DNA of 64,000 nucleotides from Planctomycetaceae bacterium. Lineage in GTDB: Bacteria; Planctomycetota; Planctomycetia; Planctomycetales; Planctomycetaceae. Both the position numbers and the translations under genes were made by a program. Shown in pieces: positions 9,419 to 18,012 of this stretch. The notes below the pieces were generated by a model. It saw only the letters and a program-made list of their open reading frames with translations, searched no databases and was not told the DNA's origin. The stretch covers positions 62,001-126,000 of the forward strand of contig JANSXP010000009.1 in assembly GCA_024742875.1 (NCBI GenBank), read 5' to 3'. Positions within the stretch are counted from its first letter, which is position 1; each line of letters opens with the position of its first letter.

Positions 9419-9968
9419 CCATGCGTTGTTGAGGATGGACACCGCGCGGCTTTGGCGGGGCAACGATCGGTACCGCCTGGTCCGCAGCGATTTTGGCAAT
9501 CCACTGTTGCACGCCCATCCTGCGATTTTCACTGGCGTTGAAAACGTCGTTCAGGACAAGGTCTGGTGATGTGGGCCACGAGCGAATACTCACGATCTCC
9601 CCACCAGAGTAGACGGCGTAGCTGGGACAGACTGTCGCGCCCGCCTCGCGGACCAGCCGGGGGCTCGTGTTGTAATTCACCCGGATCATATCCGCGTAAC
9701 GCAGGATTTCCGGAGTCTTCTGACGCATCGGCGAATTCATTTCGTCACACCGAAAGCACCCGGATGTCACGCTAAACTCGACCAGCAGCGGCCGAGCGTC
9801 CTGGCTCACCAGATTCTGCAGTTCTGACGCAGTGACTTCACGAATCGCTTCCGCCGACGTCACGCTGGCAGGAACCGGCACACCCGCCATCTCTTGTGTC
9901 TCAGGCTGTTGTGAGCACCCCAGCCCCCACAGGGTCATCAACAGACAGATCAGGGCTGATTTTATCAT
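9381..9968 (-). CDS. Thioredoxin-like lipoprotein
   Basis: Starting from the ATG at 9968, the product begins with a lipoprotein signal (MIKSALICLLMTLWGLGC, lipobox LWGLGC). A thioredoxin-like domain follows: LLVEFSVTSGCFRCDEMN contains a CxxC (CFRC), and ATVCPSYAVYSGG holds the expected cis-Pro position. About 195 residues. A lipid-anchored thioredoxin could reduce or isomerise disulfides, or help in cytochrome c maturation, and it lies tail to tail with a heme protein. It overlaps that gene by 38 bp. There is also an unusual extra Cys just before the cis-Pro. Confidence 0.75.
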   Translation of the reverse strand: MIKSALICLLMTLWGLGCSQQPETQEMAGVPVPASVTSAEAIREVTASELQNLVSQDARPLLVEFSVTSGCFRCDEMNSPMRQKTPEILRYADMIRVNYNTSPRLVREAGATVCPSYAVYSGGEIVSIRSWPTSPDLVLNDVFNASENRRMGVQQWIAKIAADQAVPIVAPPKPRGVHPQQRMATRSVFVSVARS

Positions 9969-10297
9969 CCGGATCACACCAGGTCTCCGTGGTCGCAACG
10001 GCCGTTTATCTGTTGATAGTCACGTCAGGAACGGTGTCGAAAGAAATGGAGACAAAATCACGATCCCGACGCAAGTTTCAGCAATCCGCTTCGATGCGCC
10101 GAAGGCCGGGCGGAGAGGCCTCCTTAGCCGTCCTGAAAGACAGCCCAATAATGCAAAGCTGTGCAGTTCTCATCCGTCGGTCGTTTCCCTGTTCGTGTTC
10201 CAGCCGGCATCGCCACTGCACACGCAGCCCAGAGGTGGGATCCAGGGTCTCACACCAATGAAGGATATCAGTGTCCGCGGCAAGCCCGGAGAAGACA
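9969..10297. other. Intergenic, no feature recognised
   Basis: Divergent spacer between the thioredoxin-like lipoprotein and a small membrane ORF. Overlapping short frames on both strands look like chance reading frames. The last bases carry the ribosome site of the small ORF. Confidence 0.4.
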
Positions 10298-10504
10298 ATG
10301 CGTAAGTTGACTGACAGACACCTCGCCGCCCTTTCCATTGTTGCCATGTCTCTGGTTGTCGGGTTTTCAACTCGCAGACAGATACCAGTCACGACGGCCC
10401 CGCAGAAACAGGGGGCCACAGCGGCACGTGCCGATGCGGGTCAGCCAAAGCTGACGGTCGCCGCAAAGCAGTTGAACGACCGGGAACGCCCCACGATCTA
10501 CTAG
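10298..10504 (+). CDS. Small hypothetical protein with membrane or signal segment
   Basis: 68 residues beginning MRKLTDRHLAALSIVAMSLVVGF, a basic N-terminus followed by a hydrophobic helix, then a polar tail of about 45 residues rich in Ala, Gln and Thr. GGAG lies seven bases before the ATG, which is the main reason for calling it real. No family recognised. It could be a secreted peptide or a single-pass membrane protein. Confidence 0.45.
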   Translation: MRKLTDRHLAALSIVAMSLVVGFSTRRQIPVTTAPQKQGATAARADAGQPKLTVAAKQLNDRERPTIY

Positions 10505-10817
10505 GAACGGATCGATCAACGGCTCACACGGTCCCACCCGGCCGACCGCATGCCGTGCTGCGCCCGACGGTTCGATGAGTTGCACATCACGCAACTTGTG
10601 TGTTGATTTCGGGGTTGCAGGCTCGAACCAGCCTGTAAACGTCGATGGACTGCAGCATTTCTGAACTTCGTGGTGCGATGGCTGCGGTGGCGTCAAAAAC
10701 GCAGGGAAAGCCCCGGTGACGAGCCTTGTCCGCGCGGCCTGCCCCCCCAGGAAGAGCGAGGCCAATATGGTGAGCATTCGCAAAGAGAGGAAGCTCGTAA
10801 CGCCAAAAAAAGAGCAG
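10505..10817. other. Intergenic upstream of nothing, downstream of tRNA
   Basis: Lies at the 3' side of the minus-strand tRNA. A T-arm-like hairpin around 10622-10639 (CAGGC/GCCTG around TTCGA on the minus strand) is present but has no acceptor or anticodon arm. Nothing else seen. Confidence 0.35.
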
Positions 10818-10891
10818 TGGGGGTAGAGGGACTTGAACCCCCAACCAACGAATTATGAGTTCGCTGCTCTAACCGATTGAGCTATACCCCC
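10818..10891 (-). tRNA. tRNA with anticodon CAU (Met, or Ile2 if modified)
   Basis: A full cloverleaf can be drawn on the minus strand. The acceptor stem is GGGGGTA/TACCCCC, perfectly paired, with discriminator A at 10818. The D-arm is GCTCAATCGGTTAGAGC. The anticodon stem GCGAA/TTCGT (one G-T) closes loop CTCATAA, giving anticodon CAT. The T-arm is GGGGGTTCAAGTCCCTC-type. CCA is not encoded. The same anticodon serves elongator Met and lysidine-modified Ile2; the sequence alone does not settle which, and the first base pair G-C argues against initiator Met. Confidence 0.95.
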
Positions 10892-11239
10892 GTGGGCTGC
10901 GTCATCGCAAATGATAACGCATGGTTCCGCACGCAGATTACTACCTGAATTCACATCTGCAAGCATCCTGTCCCCGGAACATCCGCGAGATGATTCAAAC
11001 AGCGGCCGTCCGCCGAATTCTCGCTGCCGTCGAATTCCGTGTGGCCAACAGAATCCTCCGGCGGCATCATTCAACGCCTCACGCTGGGATTTTCCCGCCG
11101 GCTGACACTTTCAGGATTTGGTGAGATGATCGTCTGAGGTTGTCCATGCGGACAGCGCCAGGGACTGCGGAGTTCGCACCTGAATGGGCAAACAAAGCGG
11201 GCACCGCATGACAATCACCGAAGCACCAGGCCAGCCCGA
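10892..11239. other. Intergenic, no feature recognised
   Basis: Between the 5' end of the tRNA and the 3' end of the metal-transport operon, both on the minus strand. It should contain the tRNA promoter, but no confident -35/-10 pair was picked out. Confidence 0.35.
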
Positions 11240-12334
11240 TCACAACTGGAATTGGGCTTCCAACTGCGAGATGACGACCAGGCCCGGCTCAGTGAGCTCA
11301 AATCGACCGTCTGACGTGCGAGACAGGAGCCCCGCCTGGTCACACCGCACCAAAGAGCGTTCCAATGAACTTCTCTCTCCCGGATCCTCCACGCTGTCCA
11401 GCTCAAACGGGCCCTCACAGCGACGGATGCGGCTCAGCGTCAAACAGGTGCGAAGGTCGCCCATCTGGCGACGCCGCCGTATGGCCGTGGTCAGCAGCCC
11501 CACACCCGGGGCGAACAGCAAAGCCAGCAGGAACGCGAATCCTGACGCCGCAGCGATGGGCCCGGTGGGTGCGATATTCATTCGCCGACTTGCGTAAAAC
11601 CCGGTCACTGAACTGAGGACCGCGACAGCAACCGCCAGAGTCAGAAACTGACTGAAATGTCGTGACAGAAACCACGCCGCGGCTGGCGGGGCAATCATCA
11701 TGGCGACGATCAGCACTGATCCGGCAATTCGAAACGAGACGACGACCGTCAGGCAAATCAGTGTCAGGCTGACAAACAGCAGCAGCCTGGGTTTCAGTCG
11801 AAATCGCTCCGCCAGATGACGGTCGAGAAGGCTGAGTTTGAGTTCCTTGTACGGGACGATCAGCCACAGCAACAGGGCAAGCAGACAGGCCAGCATGCTG
11901 TAAAAGGCGGACGGTCCCAGATCAATCCCGCCCAGTCTGAGCTGGCGGACAGAGGCAAGTGCCAGATTGCCGTCGATAATGCAGTCCGCATGAAAATGCG
12001 TGTTGCGCAGCATCAGTGAGACGAACACGACACCGGCGCTGAACATCGTGGAGAACACAATTCCCAAAGCAGCATCCGGCTGGACGCGGCCGGACTGGCT
12101 CAGCCAGGAACTCAGCCAGACAAGCACCAGACCGCAGACAACCGCTGCAGAAATCAGCCACACGGATTCATAGTCACGCCAGAAATAGAAGGCAATGGCC
12201 ATCCCGGGCAGAACGGCATGACTAATGCCTTCACTGACCATCGCGTGACGATTCACCAGCAGCAGACAACCGCTCAGTGCACAGGCCACGGCCGTGACGA
12301 TGGAGATCACCAGACTCCACTGCTCATACGTCAT
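11240..12334 (-). CDS. Zn/Mn-type ABC transporter permease with C-terminal winged-helix-like tail
   Basis: Residues 1-285 are an ABC-3 family permease with about eight to nine membrane helices; the family-typical segments GISHAVLPGMAIAF, PDAALGIVFSTMFSAG and FRIAGSVLIVAMMIAPPAAA are present. About 75 extra cytoplasmic residues follow. They read like a winged helix of the DtxR/MarR kind (CLTLSRIRRCEGPFELDSV, SSLERSLVRCDQAGLLSRT, GRFELTEPGLVVIS). Standard ABC-3 permeases end near residue 280. It is the last gene of the operon and its start overlaps the stop of the other permease by 4 bp. The tail could bind DNA, the ATPase or metal; no function is shown by the sequence. Confidence 0.88.
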   Translation of the reverse strand: MTYEQWSLVISIVTAVACALSGCLLLVNRHAMVSEGISHAVLPGMAIAFYFWRDYESVWLISAAVVCGLVLVWLSSWLSQSGRVQPDAALGIVFSTMFSAGVVFVSLMLRNTHFHADCIIDGNLALASVRQLRLGGIDLGPSAFYSMLACLLALLLWLIVPYKELKLSLLDRHLAERFRLKPRLLLFVSLTLICLTVVVSFRIAGSVLIVAMMIAPPAAAWFLSRHFSQFLTLAVAVAVLSSVTGFYASRRMNIAPTGPIAAASGFAFLLALLFAPGVGLLTTAIRRRRQMGDLRTCLTLSRIRRCEGPFELDSVEDPGERSSLERSLVRCDQAGLLSRTSDGRFELTEPGLVVISQLEAQFQL

Positions 12335-13212
12335 GCGTCACTCCCGAAAGTCAGCAGGCCACGTCGCGGAGCAAACAGAACGGACGCCAGAAAAACGGCT
12401 GCCAGCAACAGGACGATGACCGGGCCAGTGGGCAGGTGCACGCCCAGAGAACTAATGACCGCGCCCAGCACAGCGCACGAACCTCCGATGGCGGCAGCCA
12501 GCACGGTCATTGGCCCCATATGTTTTGTCCACTGTCGCGCGGCCGCCGCGGGTGTGATCAACAGGGCAATCATCAGGATCACGCCGACAATCTGCAGGCC
12601 AATGACGATGCTGACGACCAGCACAATCTGGATCACGACTTCCCAGACGGCAACCCGCACGCCGAGACCGGACGCAAAGCCTGCATCCAGCGTGACAATC
12701 TTCAGTCGATTCCAGGCGAAAACCGCCAGAATCACCATAGGCAGTCCCAAAGCGGCGGTGATCAGCACGTCACGCGACGTTGTGGCGGCCGCCATTCCAA
12801 ACAGATAGTCGTCCAGACCGGCCACACCCGGCAAAGGGGGAGAGCGGCGCTGCAGCCACCGCAGCAGCGTCAGCCCGGATCCAAAAAAAATGGCAAGCAT
12901 CACGCCCAGAGCTGCGTCTTTGGGCAGTCGTGTTCGATGGGTGACAAACTGCGTCAGAAGGGCCGCCAGTAAACCTGCCACAGCCGCACCGATCATCAAC
13001 AGCCACAGTGACAAACCATCGGGCAGGCCGAACGTGCCACCAGCCAGAAACGCCACAACAATTCCAAGCAGAGAGGAATGGGCGATCACGTCTCCCACAA
13101 GACTCTGGCGATTCAGGTAGGCGAAGCAGCCCAGACCGCCGCTGATGCCACCAACGAGCGCGCTTCCCAGCATGACAGTGCGAATCGTATGATCTTCGAA
13201 CAGCCAGATCAC
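12331..13212 (-). CDS. Zn/Mn-type ABC transporter permease
   Basis: A 293-residue ABC-3 permease, normal length with no tail. It shows the family segments GDVIAHSSLLGIVVAFL, PKDAALGVMLAIFFGSG and LQIVGVILMIALLITPAAAA, with about eight membrane helices. Its start overlaps the ATPase stop by 4 bp and its stop overlaps the next permease start by 4 bp, so the two permeases are translationally coupled and probably form a heterodimer. Confidence 0.92.
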   Translation of the reverse strand: MIWLFEDHTIRTVMLGSALVGGISGGLGCFAYLNRQSLVGDVIAHSSLLGIVVAFLAGGTFGLPDGLSLWLLMIGAAVAGLLAALLTQFVTHRTRLPKDAALGVMLAIFFGSGLTLLRWLQRRSPPLPGVAGLDDYLFGMAAATTSRDVLITAALGLPMVILAVFAWNRLKIVTLDAGFASGLGVRVAVWEVVIQIVLVVSIVIGLQIVGVILMIALLITPAAAARQWTKHMGPMTVLAAAIGGSCAVLGAVISSLGVHLPTGPVIVLLLAAVFLASVLFAPRRGLLTFGSDA

Positions 13213-13943
13213 GACGACTGTCCCCCCAGCATTCGCACGGCATCACCAAACGCGGACTGCACGTTTTCGGAAGTGAACGTTGAGGCCGTCGGTCCACTGG
13301 CGACCAGCTGACGATTCAACAGGACGACATGATCGAAATAGGTGGGAACAGTCGACAGGTCGTGATGCACCATCACAATCGTTTTGCCGACCTCACGCTG
13401 CTCGGTAAGAATGTCGAAGATGGCACGTTCAGTGCTGACATCGATCCCGGCGAAGGGCTCATCCATCAGGTAAACAGAAGCCTGCTGCACGAAGGCGCGT
13501 GCGAGGAAGACCCGCTGCTGCTGCCCGCCCGACAGTTCATTGATCTGCCGGCCCCCATATTGCTGCATGCCGACACGCTCAAGCGCTTCCGCAGTCAGGT
13601 CTCGTTCAGCCGAGCCGGGACGCTGGAACCACTTCAGCCGGCCGTAGGTGCCCATCAGCACAAGGTCAAACACGGTTGTGGGAAAGTCCCAATCGATGGT
13701 CGCCCGCTGGGGAACGTAGGCGATGGAATCCCGACGGGCAGCATGTTTTGCGCTGACCGTCACATGGCCTTCCAGCGGCTTGACGACGCCGAGGATGGCT
13801 TTAAACAGTGTGGTCTTGCCGGCGCCATTCGGTCCCAGAATGCCGGTGATTGTGCGATCCGGTATCTCCAGATTTACATCCCAAAGCACAGGCTTTGAGG
13901 CGTAGGCCACCGTCAGTTGGGAAGTTCGAATCGCAGCAGTCAT
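13209..13943 (-). CDS. Zn/Mn-type ABC transporter ATP-binding protein
   Basis: 244 residues with every ABC ATPase motif: Walker A GPNGAGKTT (about residue 37), Q-loop YVPQRATIDWDFP, signature LSGGQQQR, Walker B VYLMDEPFAG and switch His in MVHHDLS. The Q-loop sequence with DWDFP is typical of the MntB/ZnuC/TroB group. It powers import of a divalent metal through the two downstream permeases. It starts 4 bp after the binding-protein gene. Confidence 0.95.
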   Translation of the reverse strand: MTAAIRTSQLTVAYASKPVLWDVNLEIPDRTITGILGPNGAGKTTLFKAILGVVKPLEGHVTVSAKHAARRDSIAYVPQRATIDWDFPTTVFDLVLMGTYGRLKWFQRPGSAERDLTAEALERVGMQQYGGRQINELSGGQQQRVFLARAFVQQASVYLMDEPFAGIDVSTERAIFDILTEQREVGKTIVMVHHDLSTVPTYFDHVVLLNRQLVASGPTASTFTSENVQSAFGDAVRMLGGQSS

Positions 13944-13947
13944 ATTG

Positions 13948-14907
13948 TCAGGGATTCAGCGATTCGGTAATCAGATCCACATTGGACTGAAACGCGCCCA
14001 GGTACGTGTTCGCTGGTGGCTCTGCACCGAGGTCGTCGGAATACAGTGGGCGTTCGGCAATCCGAACAGACCAGTCCCGAACGGAGCAGGCTTCGCGGAG
14101 GGCCTGCGTGACCTTCGGATTCGTGATGTTTTCCACGAAGATCACCGGTACCCTGCGATCGCACACAATCTCAGCCACTTCCCGCATGGTCCGGATGTCG
14201 GCCTCCGCGTCATTGCCTACGCCCAGCACAGCAACCGTCTCAAACCCGTAAACCGATGCAAAATAATTGAAAGCGTCATGGGCACTGACCAGGACGCGTT
14301 GCTCCGGGGGAATCGAGGCGAACCGACTTTCCGCCTGTTCGTGGGCCTTTTCGATGCGGTCAAGATAGGCCTGCCCATTGCTCTGATAACGTTCTGAGTT
14401 TGCGGGCCGCTCCTGCTGCAGTCGAGCGACAAGGCCCGCCACACATTCGGACCAGCCCGGCAGGTGATTCCAGATGTGTGGATCGAACGGAGCGGCGGAA
14501 TCAATCTCACCGTCCTCAACCCAATCCAGTCGGGCCTCGCTGGGAAAGCTGTTCGCCATCGAAAACGCATGACCGGCGAATTCGTGTTCCAGCAGATCGT
14601 GCAGCCGCGCCTCCAGGTGGAAGCCGTTGAAGACGATCAGGTCCGCTTCGGCCATGGCGGCTACATCTGACGTGCTGGCCGAGTAGGAGTGCGGATCGAC
14701 GCCCGGTCCGCACAGCAGGGTCAGCTCGACGTCCGTCCCCTCCGTGATGGCTCTTACGGCATCTGCGATGTGACCTGTGGTGGCGACAATTTTGAGCGTG
14801 CCACCTGGTGACGAAGATGTTGCGTCAGTTGGCGCTCCCTGCAGTCCACAGCCCACACAGGCGAGCATTGGCAAAAGCAGCAGGACAAGGGATTTGGGGA
14901 CCGTCAT
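13948..14907 (-). CDS. Metal ABC transporter substrate-binding lipoprotein (ZnuA/TroA type)
   Basis: 319 residues with a lipoprotein signal (SLVLLLLPMLACVGC). The cluster A-I fold is recognised from the ordered metal-ligand regions: VATTGHIADAVRAI, GPGVDPHSYSAS (His), FNGFHLEARL (His), FDPHIWNHL, LVSAHDAFNYFASVYGF (His) and FVENITNPKVTQAL. There is no His-rich loop, so Mn/Fe-type transport is as likely as Zn. It is the first gene of a four-gene operon. No ribosome site is obvious. A long palindrome lies 28 bp upstream of the ATG (see 14935-14963), and a DtxR/MntR-type regulator exists elsewhere in the window (58404). Confidence 0.92.
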   Translation of the reverse strand: MTVPKSLVLLLLPMLACVGCGLQGAPTDATSSSPGGTLKIVATTGHIADAVRAITEGTDVELTLLCGPGVDPHSYSASTSDVAAMAEADLIVFNGFHLEARLHDLLEHEFAGHAFSMANSFPSEARLDWVEDGEIDSAAPFDPHIWNHLPGWSECVAGLVARLQQERPANSERYQSNGQAYLDRIEKAHEQAESRFASIPPEQRVLVSAHDAFNYFASVYGFETVAVLGVGNDAEADIRTMREVAEIVCDRRVPVIFVENITNPKVTQALREACSVRDWSVRIAERPLYSDDLGAEPPANTYLGAFQSNVDLITESLNP

Positions 14908-15547
14908 GGCTGTGGGCTTTGGCGTCAGGCGGGGCAGTTGTCAGCACTCGGTGCGGTCAACTGAGATTCGGGAAAGGGTGGGGGCAGCAGATTGAAGGCA
15001 GATGCAGGATGACGGCCAGATTCGAACCGAAATTCACTTCGTGACGCGGCAGACACGGCCACAACACAGCACATAACCGCTCCTGAGACTGAGTATCAAC
15101 AACAGGAGGTTAAACGGGCGCAGCAAGTTGTCAAGGAGCACTCTGCGGATAGCCGATCGCCTGGTTCACTCCCCTCTGTCGACAACGTACCGTCAGGTCT
15201 CAGCCAATGCCGTTCAGAAAACGTAAGTCAATACGTCAAAACACTTTGCGAACGAACGGCTCATCAGCCTCCCAGACCGTCACGAATTCCAGGAAAATCA
15301 CTTCCAGTCGCCGTTGAACAGCGTCGTTTCTGGCACCCCCAGAGGCGTCTGAGATCGCGTCTCAAGCCGTCGTCCGGTGGTGTTGTCTACAGTGAGGTCA
15401 ACGACGGTTTTGCCGTAGCCCCGTCGGGTGGGCAAGATTTTGTGAAGTGGACAACACTGCAAAGGGGCTCTCACGGCCGGAGACATCGCAGGGTGCCCGC
15501 GACAGGATCAGCACAGGCACCTGCGACACCCGGGGCCCTGGCCAAAT
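14908..15547. other. Intergenic: leader of the metal-transport operon
   Basis: Separates the start of the metal-binding lipoprotein gene from the 3' end of the haloperoxidase gene, both on the minus strand. Contains the palindrome at 14935-14963. A looser repeat pairs CTCCTG near 15086 with CAGGAG near 15104. A 62-codon minus-strand frame at 15298-15486 was judged too weak to call. Confidence 0.45.
14935..14963. promoter_or_regulatory. Long imperfect palindrome in front of the metal ABC operon
   Basis: Two 13-base arms (CAGTTGTCAGCAC and GTGCGGTCAACTG) are inverted repeats at 11 of 13 positions around TCG. It begins 28 bp before the ATG of the binding-protein gene. That place suits an operator for a dimeric metal-sensing repressor or a leader hairpin that hides the start. 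It does not match the usual MntR, Zur or IdeR box by eye. Confidence 0.45.
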
Positions 15548-17500
15548 TCATCGTCTGCGAGTGCTGAACAGGCCTGGAATCCCCTGGGCGAACAGACGAT
15601 CGACGGCCTGCAGCAGCGATTCGTCGCTACTTCCCGAAGTGAGTTCCGTATCGACGTCTGTCGTTTGGACCGCAGTCTGCTCCCGACGTTCCCCCTGGAA
15701 TCGGCGCCGCACTTCGCCCTCAGATGGGGACCGCGTAACGGCTGGGGTCCGCTGTGGTGGAGCGTCGCGGCGGCCGAGCACTCGCATCCTGCGAGGCTGT
15801 TGCTGCTGCGGTTCCACCTCCGTTTGCCTCTGGTCAGCCACCGACTGCATGTTGGTGCGAACATCGTCTGCTGCCGGTCCTCGAACTGAAGGCTCCGTTT
15901 GCGGACCGCGATCTGACAGCCCGCGATCGCGCGAGCGCAACAGACTTTCATCTCGCCGCTCCAGGTCATCCGCCGCATCACGTCGAGGTCCCATCAGCCC
16001 GTGGTCCGAGCGACCAGGTGGCGTCATCCGCATGTCGCCGCTGGTGGCGACGACAAACTCAGAGGAGACAGCGGACGCCACATCCTGTCCCACTTCCTGA
16101 CCGACCGTGTCGTCAAAATCGAAATGGATCCCCAGGTAAACACGACTGCGGCCATTTTCCTCCATCGCCTCACTCAGGGTATCGAACGAGCGTACGGCAT
16201 CATCAAGGTCCAGGCCATAAGCTGCTTCCAGTTCAGGATTGTCCATGATGATCGACAACTCATTGGACGCGAGATCAAACGCGATGTCGTCCGTCCCGTA
16301 AAACTCCTGCAGCGATCCGAACAGAGCACCGCCGAATGTCGCGTGGCCGGAGATGTAGGTCGGAAACTGAGGCGTGAAGCCAATGATGTCGTCTCCGCCA
16401 TCCGGCGCTCCCAGAGCCGTCCAGTTGTCGTCGTCCTCCGTAAGCGGATTTCCATCGAGTTCACCATCATGAATGGCGGTCACCGGACGCCAGAACTCTT
16501 CGTCAAACTTAGTATGCCAGGCGACAATCGCGGCGTCGGCCATGGCCACGGACGTCTGTGCGAACAGCGCGGCGTTCTCTTCCAGCGAGTTGCCTTCCTG
16601 ACGAGCGATCACTTCAATCACGTCGTTGTAAAGTGACAGTGGCGTTCCCAGTCCTTCTCGGTCATAGGCCCAGTAGATGCCCGCTTCTGTTTCATCCGCG
16701 GTGCGAGTCGTGCTGTCAACGGCGCCCAGTTCCTTCACCTCGTTGTAAGAATCTGCATAGTCCTCACTGGTCAGAGCCGGGGTGGTTTCCGGAGCGAAGT
16801 CTTCCGCCGCGTCGATGGCGAATGTCTGTACGTCTCCCCAGCCGGGCCCCCAGACGGGAACATCCGGATTGAGGGGATCCGCGTGAAACGCTCCTACCTC
16901 GTCAGAGTATGTGTAACTGACCACCGCGTCTGAGCCGTCATCCGCTCGCTCGGCGAGCACCTGGTTGCCAATGGCCGCCCCCAGACTGCGACCGGCAGAC
17001 TGATTTGCGCCCGCCGGCAGATCGGCGAGAATCGCATGAAGCGAAGCATCCAGAATCGCCTGCTGCTCCGGGTAAAGCGAACTGAGCACCGTGTAGGCAG
17101 CCTGCGAGGCGGCCACTTCCGCCGAGACACTTCCAGCAGCCTGCAGGCTGCCGCTGTAATCGTAAAACGTGTCATTGGACCGGCCACTTGCGATGGCCAC
17201 CGCGTCGTAAATGGCAATATTCATCATCGCCATCGAACGCGACGCATAACCGGGATTCTGCGAGTCGGTGTCCGCCACAATCACGTCATTGAACACATTG
17301 TTCCAGTCAATGACAGCATCGGTACCCTCTTCGTTAATCGACGCCGGAACCAGTTCACTGGATGTTTGCGTCTGCGCGGCGTCCAGCGTCGTCCCGTTGA
17401 CAGCGGACAGCAGCGTGCGGGATTCGCACACCTCGGCAGCTGGAAGCTGGTTGAGATTGTGATGGCGATTTCTGCGAGACTGGCGGTGACGTTTCGACAT
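15548..17500 (-). CDS. Vanadium-dependent haloperoxidase-family secreted protein
   Basis: Start at the ATG at 17500 with GGAGG about nine bases upstream; a longer frame has no such site. The N-terminus (RRNRHHN...VCESRTLLSA) matches the LE.R.LLSA-type leader often seen on planctomycete exported proteins. The core (about residues 60-480) has the PAP2/haloperoxidase vanadate site: KFDEEFWRPVTAI, FPTYISGHATFGG (about 385) and SRVYLGIHFDFD (about 458). The family uses peroxide to oxidise halides. The last 150 or so residues are charged and low in complexity, rich in Arg, Gln, Asp and Ser (EVEPQQQQPRRMRV), and end in DRLFAQGIPGLFSTRRR. No function is known for that tail. Confidence 0.87.
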   Translation of the reverse strand: MSKRHRQSRRNRHHNLNQLPAAEVCESRTLLSAVNGTTLDAAQTQTSSELVPASINEEGTDAVIDWNNVFNDVIVADTDSQNPGYASRSMAMMNIAIYDAVAIASGRSNDTFYDYSGSLQAAGSVSAEVAASQAAYTVLSSLYPEQQAILDASLHAILADLPAGANQSAGRSLGAAIGNQVLAERADDGSDAVVSYTYSDEVGAFHADPLNPDVPVWGPGWGDVQTFAIDAAEDFAPETTPALTSEDYADSYNEVKELGAVDSTTRTADETEAGIYWAYDREGLGTPLSLYNDVIEVIARQEGNSLEENAALFAQTSVAMADAAIVAWHTKFDEEFWRPVTAIHDGELDGNPLTEDDDNWTALGAPDGGDDIIGFTPQFPTYISGHATFGGALFGSLQEFYGTDDIAFDLASNELSIIMDNPELEAAYGLDLDDAVRSFDTLSEAMEENGRSRVYLGIHFDFDDTVGQEVGQDVASAVSSEFVVATSGDMRMTPPGRSDHGLMGPRRDAADDLERRDESLLRSRDRGLSDRGPQTEPSVRGPAADDVRTNMQSVADQRQTEVEPQQQQPRRMRVLGRRDAPPQRTPAVTRSPSEGEVRRRFQGERREQTAVQTTDVDTELTSGSSDESLLQAVDRLFAQGIPGLFSTRRR

Positions 17501-18012
17501 GGGTGTGCCCTCCAAAAGGTGGCAGGTACGGGAAGGAAAATGACAGGATTCAGCGCGCACCTTCTCCGCATTTCGAACACGGAAAACCAAACAGCGGCAA
17601 CTGCTGATGGCAGGAGAGCCAAATCAGATGGACTCAGTTCGACGTGTGCCAACCGACTTCATCCGGGCACGTGACCAAAGCCGTATGCCGGACGCTGCCG
17701 GCAGTCGAAGAACGGACTGCAGGGATAGTGAGATCGTCTGAGGGTTCAGACTGTTGTCAGCGAGTGTCATGCACTCGCTCTACAGTGTGAAACGCAAACG
17801 CCGTGAGAATTACGCACGGTGTTCGTCGCAACCTGCAAAAAATCCCGACATGTCGTGTAAGATGGCGATCAGAGCGATCCCAGGTCGTGTCGTCACCAGG
17901 CGAGCAGTGCGGGACGAAACAAGTGTGAACCTTCCGGCCGCGCAAACTGTCACCGCTGTCGGACAGGGGCAGCCCCATGGCGGGACCGAAAGGCAGGCAC
18001 CAAAGGCGGGCC
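17501..18012. other. Divergent intergenic region with two hairpins
   Basis: Lies between the minus-strand haloperoxidase gene and a plus-strand hypothetical gene. A perfect 6-bp inverted repeat (GCAGTC/GACTGC, loop 8) is at 17701-17720 and a perfect 8-bp one (AGCGAGTG/CACTCGCT, loop 5) at 17759-17779. They could be a terminator or operators; nothing else stands out. Confidence 0.4.

Noticed and set aside
10605-10645. T-arm-like hairpin resembling part of a second tRNA
   Set aside because: The loop contains TTCGA, but no acceptor, D or anticodon arm can be drawn around it.
15298-15486. 62-codon minus-strand frame downstream of the haloperoxidase gene
   Set aside because: Part of the translation (GKTVVDLTVDNTTGRR) looks somewhat protein-like, but it is too short, lacks a ribosome site and matches nothing I know. 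It could be a gene remnant.
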